Source: Aptenodytes patagonicus
Lineage: Eukaryota > Chordata > Aves > Sphenisciformes > Spheniscidae
Assembly (NCBI RefSeq): GCF_965638725.1
Contig: NC_134960.1
Span: 2,048,501 to 2,112,500 of the forward strand
Reading direction: 5' to 3'
Length of the DNA stretch: 64,000 nucleotides
Shown in pieces: positions 12,601 to 24,600 of the stretch (the stretch's first letter is position 1; the number at the start of each line of letters is the position of its first letter). Under the pieces are notes generated by a model that did no database searches, was not told the origin of the DNA, and saw only the letters and a program-made list of their open reading frames with translations. Made by a program: the position numbers and the translations under genes.

Positions 12601-15600
12601 CTGGCTTCCCATTGCAGTGGGCTGTTTGTAACCGTGGTGGCTGATACACTGACTTCATCAGGAATCCGAAAACTTTCCCTTAATAAACTCTTGTCTCTTG
12701 GTGTGGTGCCAGCATTACATGTTCCCAGAAGTATGTTTGGAGGAAAGCTTTTGCATGATTCCCCTTGGTGCTGGTGGTCCCACAAAGCTTTTCTCTTCCT
12801 TTCCTTCTGCATTCCCTACTTTTCACATCTCCCCGTGGCTGCCTTTGGTCCTTGGGTAGTACCAAAATAAATCCTTTGTACTTGTGCAGAGATGAGAACT
12901 TTGTGTGCACGCAAGCCTTTTGTATTTCTAAACTTCCACTTAAATAGTCCTCTTTGAAGTCATTTTATCCCTTTGTTCTCATCTCCCTTCTTACCACAGT
13001 GTGAGAACATCTTGGATTTCATGGTGTGGTGGCCTCGCACAAGCAGGCACATGGAAATGAATAAGCAAGTAGAGACCACTGATATTTTCTGGGTGTCAGG
13101 GGTTTATGTTGCGTTTCTGCATTGGTGTCATCCCAGGACATCACGGTGCTTTCCAGGCACTCCTTAAAGATTTGTGCCTGACAGCGCTGTGCCCCTTTCC
13201 CAGTACACTTGAACCATTTGTGCTTGGGGGCCAGCGTGTGGGCAGAGTGAAGTGGGGTGTCAGCAAACACCAGGCAGCTTTCTATCTGCTCCAGACTGGT
13301 AACAGCGAGTGGTTACCGTGGCTGAGCAGAGAGGTGACGTGCATTGACTCGCGTCTGCAGCCATGTGAGCACACCTGAACCTGGCTTTCCCCTTGGGAAG
13401 CTTTACGTGGCTGGTGGCCCCTGTTTTACAGTTGAAGAATGGAGCCCATGGAGACGAAAGGTGTATCGGAGGCCATGCTTTGCTGTGTGCTCTGCTGGCT
13501 CAGCCTCTGAGACTTGTTTAAACAAGGGACTTGTAGGAACCCGGCTCAGTTAACGCCTTTGCTTTAGCACACCAGTGGCATGGCATCAGGTGTTGGGCAG
13601 GCTTTTGAATCTGTGTGATGATTTCAATAATGAATCTTGCTTTTAGTGTAAAGTTTACAAAATCCCTTCTGGGTAAAGCTGTTTTGTAAACAAAATCTTC
13701 CATTGTACTGTAATACAGTATTTGTTTGGCTGAGCTCGTGGCCAGCTGTTGTCTAGGGTATTTCATTACAGCCAGAGAGCTAGAAGGATCTTCAGAAGTG
13801 GTTCTAGGTGGATGAAATGTGGCTGGCTGGTAGGTGGGAAGCACGTATGACCTGGCAGGGGTTGCCTTTCCATTGGGTTTAACCTGGGAAAAGGAGGAGA
13901 TAAATAAAATTGCATCTGTGTCAGATGAGAAGGTGATTTATTGATTTAAACCACAGCCCTGCCCTGGAAAGGGACGGCACAGCTGTGTGCCGGCACGGGC
14001 ATCCCGGGGCTCCCTGGTTGTTGTCCCTGGATGGTTTCCAGCCAGCGTGTGCTGTTTACGAGCTGTGGCTAATTGCTTGCCCTCCGTGAGCTGACACATC
14101 CTAGGCAGGTCACTGCCCAGTGGGGATGCTTCAGGCCAGTTTCTGCCTCTGCTGTTTGGTTTCCAAGGTAGGATTTGCCTGTTGGCTTCACTGGGACTTG
14201 CATTTGGGAACACTTTGGAGATGGGGAAAAATCCAGCTGTATTTCAGAGGGTGAAAATGCATGTAGCCTTATTATATTAGCAAAATTATTTTCTGTCAAC
14301 TGACTTATTTTGGCACGTTTTTGTAAGTTTTATTTTTGGAGATGAGAAATAACTCTGTGGTCAGACTGACTTGAGAAGGAGGTGCATTTTATGCATGTGC
14401 ATGCGAGTTCACTGTCTTGTCTGAAGCACAGACTTTCTCTGGCCGTAATTCCAGCTCCAGCAAAGACTTCCAACACATGGACTGACAGTCAAGGGAACGC
14501 TGCACGCCTGTCACATTCAGTGGGATGACGCTCCAGTAGTTAACTTCATGATTTTATTACTAGATCTTTAAATAGAGAATATTGCTCTTCCACCATGAGA
14601 TATAAGAATGTTGCTGTGGGATTTTGCCTGCAACCCAAGGTAAACGTTATTTGTGTAAAAGTAAGAGTGGAGAGAGAAACCTCAAATGGTTCTGGCATCA
14701 TTTCCTTTTATTGGGTTTTTAAAACCTGTTCAGGAAGGAGAGGAGAGGTGACTTTTCTTCTCTGACTGGTTGTATATCTGTTTGGCACTAATCTCCGTGC
14801 CGCATACTGTGGCCTTTGCATAGAAATGGATGTGTGGAAGGTGCTGTAGAAGGGCAGGATTAGACATGCAGTTCGGTTTGGTAGCATCTCGTATCTCGTT
14901 TGTTTCTTGTTTCCAAACTTTTCCATCCTTTCTCCTTATTATAAAGGGATGATCTCATTCTAGACTTAGACAGCTTTTGGGTGCCAGTGCTCAAAATCAG
15001 AGAAAGGAGAACAGGAAGATAATTGTATGGTACTCCGGGTATCACTTGTTAACCGTGGGATTCCAGCTTGTGGTTTTCCAAGGCATGCATGAAATCAAAA
15101 TAAAAACAGTAATAATTTAAAAAATTAAGGAACTTGCAAGGGAAGAAGAGAGGAGTGAGATACACCCAAACGCCGTTTCCAGGACTCCACAGTATTGATG
15201 TTGGCTGTTGATTACTGGAAATACGACAACTTGTAAAATCCTTTTGGGTTTTGAACTCTGTGACAGCAGGTGCTGACTGAGTTGCCTTTTCAAAGCATGA
15301 GGAACCTGGTTGGAGGGGACTTGAACCAACCTCGGTTTACACCTTCTTTGAGTACTGCTGGGGCAGCAGCTGACCACAGAGCCTGCCTTCTCCTGCTGCT
15401 GGGGAAGCCGTGCCAAGCTCCAGGCTCTGCACCCCCTGCCTCGCTGTAAGCAGAGCTGAGCTGGTGCTTTTTGGAAGAAGGGGGGAATTGCTTAGGCCAA
15501 CTGAAGGTGGACTAAAATCACCTCTTGCGCTGGTTTGTCAGCGTGCCTGGCTGGCTGGAGAGCATGAAGCCCTGCACACAGCAGCTCCCTGGCAGTGCCT

Positions 15601-18600
15601 TTCCCCTCACAGATACTGCTCATGAGCGAGTGGTACATGAGCTGTGAGCTGACCCTTTTTCTGTGTGAGATGGTGGATCCAAGCCTCCTCAGCTCTTAGC
15701 AGGTCAGCGAGACACCCGGCTGTGGCCATGGCCCTTTTTACCTTTTGTAATGAGGACATCAACCTGCTGAGGAGTGGAGTGAGACCAGCAGACCTTGTTC
15801 TGTGGGGGTTTGTGGTCCTTGGTAAAAGAGGCCGGATCGGTGGCTGAGAAAAATAAGGAATTTATCCTCTCAGATAAATTTGCAATGAGTAAATTAAGAT
15901 GAGTTTCTTTTGGAGTGAGTAAATGCTCTTGTATTTAGTGAGTGCTAAACCAGAGGGGGGAGGAAAAAAACAAGAAGTATGGAAAAAACACTTGAGCTAC
16001 AAAGAGAACTTGAGCTGGGAAAGCAAGGTCATTTATTTTAATGGGCACCCATTGGAGACCAAATGGCTGTTACGAATTTCTGCTCTGTAGGACAAAAAGT
16101 GTTGGCTCCTGGGAAATGTTAGATGGCAAATCAGGCTTTCCCCTCATTTGTCTGAATTCTTCTGTTTTACTGCTATGAATTTGGCTGCTGTTCAGACAGA
16201 CGAGTTTTGTTGTTGTTTGTTTAAGCAGTGGTTTGCAGTATTGCGCTTGGCTTTTCTGGCCATAGCAGCATTATCTAATAGAGGTCCCTGTGACAGATCC
16301 TGCCCTGCTGTAGCTCTCCCAAGCATGAGGCCACAGTGAACCACATCTCTCCTGAAGGATGTGGCCCTCGTTTGCTCTCGATCTTGGTATGTACTGGGCA
16401 CGGGGGGACCTCCCCACCCTGCAGCTTGCAGGTGGCTTTGAAACCTGGGTTGATGAAGCTGCGTTAGGGTATTGTGCTAGGTGACCGCTGATGCGAAACC
16501 AAAGCTGAGCAGCAACAGCATGAAAACAAATCTCCTGTCTGCCGTATGGCACCCTGCACCTTTCCCGGGTGGTCCGTGTAATCCGCGCAGCAATGCCTGA
16601 GTTGTGATCCTCAGGGAGAGGCTCAGGGAGTCCTCGGGAAGGATCCACAGCTGCTGTGAAAGCGTCTGAGGAGTCCCTGCTCTTTCTGCTTAAGCATGGG
16701 AAGGCTTCACATCAGCTCGCTGCAGCGTTTCATCCTTGCGCTTGACTTCTAAAACGGCTTGTCAGCACAGCCAGGAGTGGATGGGTGATAACTCGAGATG
16801 TGACAGTTACGCTGTCTCTGCCTCCCTCGAAGTGTGTAACAAAATGCATAGGCAAGAGCAGAGGCTTTGATCTTCTCGTGTATTTATTGCAGGGTGTTTG
16901 TCTGGTTTATCTGGAAGTCTCGTAGCCAAATTAGTCCTGGAAAACTCTTCCCTCTAGTGTTCAGCTGGGCTTGTGCTGCAACTCGCATGCAAAAAAATGT
17001 AGCACCTTTGTGGTTTTATAAAATGTAAAGCAGCCACGGGGGTAGGACCCGGGTCACCCCGCGGGCACCCACGCTCCCGACAGAGCTGCTTGCCTGACTG
17101 CTGCTCACCTGGTTATTTTTCCTTCCTCCTTTCTGCTGTAGGTGAATATCATTCCAATTATTGCCAAAGCAGACACCATCTCCAAGAGCGAGTTGCACAA
17201 GTTCAAGATAAAGATAATGAGCGAGCTGGTCAGCAACGGTGTGCAGATCTATCAGTTCCCCACAGATGACGAAGCAGTTGCTGAGATCAACTCTGTGATG
17301 AATGTGAGTAACGCTGCCAATCACATTGCCTCCAGAAGTTGTGACAAATTAAATTGCTGCACAAAAATGCATTTGAAGGGCAAGTTTCATTGGGATTGTC
17401 CAGACGCTAAATCTGTTTGAAAGTTGAGCTGTGGATCTGACAGATGCCTAAGGCTATTGCATACAGAATTAATTAAAATGGGGCTCTTATTTAATCTGTG
17501 GTCTCTCTGGAGAAACTCAGCTCAGCTCTAAAATTTGTTTTATTGAATTTTTGGAAAATACTTTCTTCAAAATTCATTCTGTCTGCTTTTAGGCTACTTT
17601 TCATTTGAGGAGGGAGAAACTTTGAATAAAAATTTTACAGTTAAGATTTACATTAGGCTTCTGACTTAAGCAGGCTAAGCAGAGAAAACCCAATTTATAA
17701 TAAAGAAGAAAAATTGTCAGACTCTATTTTGTCTTTTTTTGAAGTTCAAAGATCAAATTCATAGAATCATAGAATAGTTTGGGTTGGAAGGGACCTCTAA
17801 AGGCCATCTAGTCCAACCCCCCTGCCCTGGGCAGGGACATCTTCAACTAGACCAGGTTGCTCAGAGCCCCGTCCAGCCTGACCTGGAATGTCTCCAGGGA
17901 TGGGGCATCCACCACCTCTCTGGGCAACCTGGGCCAGTGCTTCACCTCCCTCAGTGTAAAAAATTTCTTCCTCATATCTAGTCTCAATCTACCCCCCTTT
18001 AGTTTAAAGCCATTCCCCCTTGTCCTGTCGCAACAGGAATTCAGACCTGGCTGAAGCATATGCAAAACACTTTCAAGTTTCCTGTCTCCCAAATCAGAGT
18101 GTAGCTATTGCAGTAGAAACAGCTGAAATGTTTCCATGTTAATTTTTTAAATAAAAAGTAGCTTTTTTTATCAAAATGAACACTTCTGCATAGCTGTTTT
18201 TGATTAAATGCTTTGTCTTTTCTTGCACACACACCCCTTTTGTTTTTTAAATGTCAATAGCCATTGATTTCTGCGTCAACTAGATATGCGTTTTCACTAT
18301 AATAATTCTTTTTTTGCTGAATTCATGAAAAATTTGGAGGATGCACTCTTTTTAAAATAATTGCAAGCTGTGTGCATTGGGGAGAAAAATGGCAGTCATG
18401 CTTGCTTGGTTTTTCTTGTCTCCTCCCCCCCAAGAAAACCCAAAATTTTTGGCCACTTCTCTACCAGTTCCACACTTCCGGATCCATTTCTTCTTAAATG
18501 TGAAGGATTTTGTCAACCTCGTCCTACTGAAGTGCCTGCTCCGTGGCTCTTTTCTTGCAATGCTTGAGGACGGTGCCCTGTTTCCTTACTGCGCTTGATG

Positions 18601-21600
18601 CTTTGCAGACTTGGAGAGGAATGAGCACATGCTGTATCCTGCACATGTCCCTTCCAGTGCCCACACACAAACTGCTGTGCCAAGGCCTGTTTACGGATGT
18701 CTTGGCTTGTGCTTTCTGCAAGGCAGGGAGTGCCCTGCTCTTGGCGTGTGGAGGGACTACAGCTGCAAGAACAACCTGACAAATGGATAGAGGGAGATCA
18801 GTAATGATCATGGTGTTCCTACAATATTTCCCCATCTAGTTCAGTCCAGCCAGCGTTGCTAGTAAGCTGTGCTATGGCTCTACGCTGCTCTCTGTCGTAA
18901 TATCCCAGTTCATAGTAGAGACTGCTCTGAGTATTGGAGATTGATAGCTTCAGAGGAAGGACTTTTTGAAGTAGATCCTGTGCCTGGGTGAGGGGGATTT
19001 AATGGTCAGGCTGATCTCTGAGGGCTTAGCCCATGCACTTGGCTCTGTTTCAGGCTCATCTGCCCTTCGCTGTGGTCGGCAGCACGGAGGAGGTGAAAGT
19101 TGGGAACAAGCTGGTGAGAGCTCGGCAGTACCCGTGGGGAGTGGTGCAAGGTAAGGCGCTGCAAGCCGGGCACCCACCGCAAACCTCCCTTGATGCGTGC
19201 ATGTGCACACGCTGGCACCCTCTCCAGCTCTGCCCTCCCGCCAGCGCGTGTGCATGAAGGTGCCCTGTGCTAAACGGTGCAGAAATGTCCTGTGCAGCCT
19301 TTTGTGGGTTGGCCAGTCTTTCCTTTGAATTCCCATTCCTACCGGCAGGTGGTAATGGTCAACGGGAATCCCTGCATCCAAGAGGCTGTGTTGTGCCCTG
19401 TGTGGGACAACAGGTAGAGGTCCTTGGGAGGGGAGCCTCTGGAGTTAATCTGTGTGTGCGTTTGTGCTCCCCCGCCATGTGTGCAGGTTACTGACTTCTC
19501 CCTTTGCTTCCGTCAGTTGAGAATGAAAGTCACTGTGACTTTGTGAAACTGCGGGAAATGCTGATTCGAGTCAATATGGAGGATCTTCGGGAGCAGACTC
19601 ATACCCGCCACTATGAGCTGTACAGGAGGTGCAAACTGGAAGAGATGGGCTTCAAGGATACGGATCCAGACAGCCAGCCCTTCAGGTGAGCAGCCTTCAC
19701 ATCTAGCATCAATTTAGAGCGATACTTTGGTACTGACACCCCCAAAAAATGGGAGGTTTGCAGGTGGTATCCACAATGCTGGGCTGGAAAATACTAGTAC
19801 TGGGTTTGAACTTTGCATCTGACTTTGGTGGCATTCCCTTCCCTGCCTGTTTGTCTTTAAGCAACACAGACAGGCGTGCGTTTCCCCATCCCTAACTCAC
19901 TGGTGTCCAAAGAGTCTGGATTTCATTTGCTTTCTTCCCCAGCCTCCAAGAAACATACGAGACCAAGAGGAAAGAGTTCTTGGGTGAGCTCCAGAAGAAA
20001 GAGGAAGAAATGAGACAAATGTTTGTTAACAAAGTCAAGGAGACGGAGGCAGAGCTGAAGGAGAAGGAGAGAGAGGTGGGTGTGCCAAAAACCTGTGAGA
20101 GGAGCCCAAAATACAGCCAACATAGGATCTGGGTCTGGGCAACATATGAATCCTGGAAAGCACATGCAGCTCTTGAGCAGACCTCACCAGCCAAAGCACA
20201 AACACACACACCTTCCCCCACTCAGAGAAGGGGACACGGGGTAATGTTTTCAAAACAGCATCACTGGTTTAGATGCCTCAGAAACAAGAGTCTTCCCCGT
20301 CCTGTGCAGTGTGTAGGAGACTTGGCTGCTGCTTGGTGAGTGAAGGGCAATGCAGGATGTTTTGGTGAGTGTCCATGTCAGGTAGACTTCATCCCTGGAG
20401 GCTCACTGGACAGCAGAGTAAAGGGGGCAGCTGGGCTGGAGTCCCCCGGGTCAGTGGTGTGAGGCCACGGGCAGCTGCCATGGCTGGGGAGGAAATAAAT
20501 GGACCACCTTCAAAACTAGCGAGGAACGAAAGAGCCCACAGTGTCCAGAGCCCCCTTGCAGGGCTGCAGACTGAGCTGAGATCCTCGGTGCACTTACCCA
20601 GGGCTCACGCTTTCTCCCATTTGATATGTGGTGTCAGGCAGAGCTGAATTTCTTGTGTCTTCCCTGCTTTTGGTGAAGAGGCTGTGATTGCCCAGAGGTC
20701 AGCTCTGCTGAGGGGCTTGCACGGTGCAGGGGCACCGGCTGTCATACCCTGCCAGCTGGTCTGTCTCTGGGGTGGTGGGGATTCGTGCGGGAGGTGTGAC
20801 TGCGGCTCTGGGGGGAGCACAGCCTGACGATTGTGCTGGATGCGATGCTCAGAGGGTCTGTCTCCTACCAGCTGCATGAGAAATTTGAGCACTTAAAAAG
20901 GATACACCAGGAAGAGAAAAGGAAGGTGGAGGAGAAGAGGAGGGAGCTGGAGGAAGAGATGAACGCCTTCAACAGGCGGAAAGTAGCGGTGGAAACCTTG
21001 CAGTCCCAATCCTTGCAGGCTACCTCACAGCAGCCGCTGAAGAAGGACAAAGACAAGAAAAAGTAAGTGACTGAACTTGAGTCTTTCTCCTCTGCTGCTG
21101 GGAAGCTGGGTGTCTGCTCAGATGCTTTAATGTTTGGTCAATTGCTTAGACAGCAGATGGAAAAGGGGGTTTTGGAATCCTAATTCCTACCCTTCTGACT
21201 CTTTGCCTAAAGCGGAGGAGAGACAAGGTCCATCTGAGCCTGGGCACGGCCCTGGGGAAGCCCTGGTGGCTGCGGGTGGGAGGGATTCGCAATCTGGGAC
21301 CATTCTCTAAAGGCTGAGAGTCCCGCGGGGTTTGCCCTTGCCTCTGTGACAACCAGCTCAAGTGATCCTGCGAGCCGTCTGCTCCTGGAGACAGACGGGA
21401 AGGTGACTAGGAATAAGCTGCATCTTGTCCCCAGCAGAGAGGAGTGGCGACAATCATGACACAGTTGTAATGCCTTACAGATGAGGTCCCCGTCATGCAC
21501 TGCCTCACTGTGATCTGTAGGCTTGGGGCCCTCTTTGGAGAGTGCTCTTACTTTATTTTTAGAGGCAGAGCTGTAAAGAAGGAAACAGCAGCTTAAAGTG

Positions 21601-24600
21601 AAGATGCATTGGAAATTCATTAGGGCTCCGTGTGAAATAGGGCTCCAAGACACAGTTCTGCTTACGAGAAACCTCTTTTCCCCTAAAGGCAGAATTCTTA
21701 TCTTAGCTTGCTGCAAGTTAATTGACATTGCTGAAGCCAGCAAGAGTGTGAAGCGAGGGCATGTAAATAATGCTCTTTCAGCTGCCTGGTTGTGTAATGA
21801 TAGAGCAGGAATGGAACAAACAGGTTTAAGAAGAAAAGGTTGGGGGGGGACACAGTGATCCTGCTTCCATTCAAGCCAGTCTTCAGGGGAACTCTGGCTA
21901 GGGAGTAAAATGAGAAGTGCCATCATGCAAGCTGGTAATTCTGTTATTCCAGCACTTTTTGTTACTTCCCCTTGCGTGAAGGAACTTAAGAGTCTGAAAC
22001 TGCATTCTGTCAAATCCAGAACAGGCTGGTGGCAATGTTTTCTGAGCCTTTTAATGATGAAAAGAAAAAAAGACCATCGAGAGTAGCAACACCCGAGTTT
22101 GCTCTTGAGAGCACAACATTTGGCTTCACGTTGCCGATGAGATCTCGTGCTCTGTCATTTCTCTGCTGTGAACTGCAGCACTAGAGAAGCTCATTCTGCG
22201 TAATGACATGCTAGTAATTTGTTTCTTCCTATGGAAGATTACAGTGCTTATTACTTAACATATTTCCTTGGAATGTAAATGTGTTGGTGTTAAAACAAAA
22301 CCAAAGCACTCTCTTCTTCAGACCTCTCAGCATGCTCTGGGCACGTCCCACCTCACACACAGAGTCCAAAACGCTTTGTAAAATATTTTGCTGCAAATAG
22401 AGTTTAATCCAGCTAAACTCGCACATGAATTGGGGGCTGAATACCGGGGGCAGCCTGGGGCCTTTGAAGAAGGCGAGCACGCTGAGCCGCACGCTGTTAA
22501 CTTGCACGAGCGATGCCGGTTGCTGGGATGCTCCGGCGGTGATGTACTGTGTGTGCCGGCCAGGCAGAAATGCTGCAGCTTCCCCTCCACTCCGTCTGTC
22601 TGTGATAGAAATAGGTTTCCTGCGCTTTAGCTGGTTTTAGCCCACCTGCGGACGTGAGTCCAGACGTCCTTCCTCTTCTGGGTGGCGATTTAGAAACCGG
22701 CCGTGGGCAGAAGCAGGGCCAGGAGAAGGCAGCTCAGGCGGCGTACGAAGGACCGAGGGGCACCCACAGTGTGTGCTCTGCGCGGTGGGGACCCCTGTGC
22801 GGTGCTGGGGTGGGGGGGCTATCTTTGGCTCTGGAGCACGGCTAGAGGAGGTGCACCGTCACCAGGAATAAAATTAATAAATTAGGGAGAGGAAGTGGGT
22901 TTGGATTGGGTTTGGGGTTTTTTGGTTTGGTGGGGGGTTTTTTGTTTGTTTGGGGTTGGTTGTGGTTTGTTTTTTTTTGTTTGTTTGTTTGTTTTTTTCC
23001 AAACCTGTGAGCTAGTTCAAAACGTGGTATTTAGGGGTTTCTGCTCAAGCAGGATAATGAAATTTGTAATAAGATATTCAAAGGAAGGTGCCTCCCTTTG
23101 GCCTTGCCAGTGCCCTGTCTTCCCAGACCCCTTCTTCATCTGGGAGGCATCAAACGGAGCTGGGGGCCTTGTGAAACCTGTGTGTCAGAGAGCACAGCCC
23201 TAACCCATCCCACTGCCGCATCCCAGGCGGTCGGTTTGATGTTAACCCCACAGACCACGTGGGCGTTAAGAGGATCTGTGTATTCCCAAGCAAGCAGCTG
23301 GAATGTCTTTGCCAGCTTTCTTACCGAGGTCTTTCAACCAAACCGGACTGGAAAGGCAGCTGGGATCTGGGGAGCTGGTGGCAGGCGGTGTCCTCCCCCG
23401 GGACCAGGGGCAAAGCTTCCCCCGGCAGAGCCACAGGGTTCAGGCCGTGCCCGTAGCTTTGGTAAACGAGGAGCTGGTGCTTTACAGAGCTGAGTGTAAT
23501 ACTAGCTCGGGGTTTGCACTCCGCTTGCACGGGGGCAGGCGCCCACCCGGGGCGGTGCGAGAGAAGCGGGACCCAGAGGATGCCAGGGGAGCATCGCTGC
23601 CGGGAGAGCCCCCGCAGCTCCCCGGGGGATGGGGATGCGAGTGGAGGCACGTCCTGGGTTTGCGGGCAAGGTGTTGGGACCTTGCAGGAACGGGGAATAC
23701 ATAGTGAGCTTGGGGAGGGGGCGTTTTGTCTTGTTTCAATTTTCAGAAGAGCCAGTTGAACCTTTTATTGTGTCCTGTTTCGACATAGCGTTTTTAGTAG
23801 CTTTAATAAGTGAAAAATGGCGATGCAAGAATTGCAGGTGTCGGGGGGGAAGAAAGTGTTTGTGCTGAGATTCTCTCTTGTGCCTGCAGCTGCTAAGCAG
23901 GTCGTGCTCTGTGGTGCGGTGCTCAGCGTGCCGGAGGGGTGCTCTCGTCTGCGAGTCTTCAGATGCCTGAGCAGTGTTTGCCCTTCTCTTCCTTTTTTGT
24001 TTTTAACATATTTCGCTACGTTTTGCTTTTGTTTAATTTTCATAACTTTAATTCATGCTTTTTTATGTTTTGTTTCTTTCAGTTAATCACACACAGACTT
24101 TCAGGCCAAGAGTGGACTTGGTGCTTTCATGTGTTAAGTTGCTTGAGTTTCCCACCCTGTGACCCTTCTCATAACATTGTGTGAGTGGACCAAAGTGACA
24201 GAGAAAATGAGCATCTTCGGTGGTTGCAGTGTAACGACTCGCTGTTATCTGTACAGAATTTATCAGGAGGTTTTAAGGAAGTAACCTTACCATGTACATT
24301 TTGTTAAACAAAGTCAACTAATCCCTAAAGTAAGATGTTTTGTTCTAAACCCAGTGATTGAACAGCCGTGTATAAAGTGACCATAACTGTTTGTCTGAAC
24401 TCATCTTACTCACCAGCTAAATACTTGCTTTCTAGATCTATTTTTTTTTAATTGGCTAAGGTGACTGACTGAGGCTCACCTACCTTCCCCTGTACATGCA
24501 CAAATGTGAGGAGCGGTATGAAGAACGCCAAAACATTTATTTTTCTAACAAAATTCTCGATTTGAATAAGTTTTTTAGAATGGGTAGAAAAACACAACGC

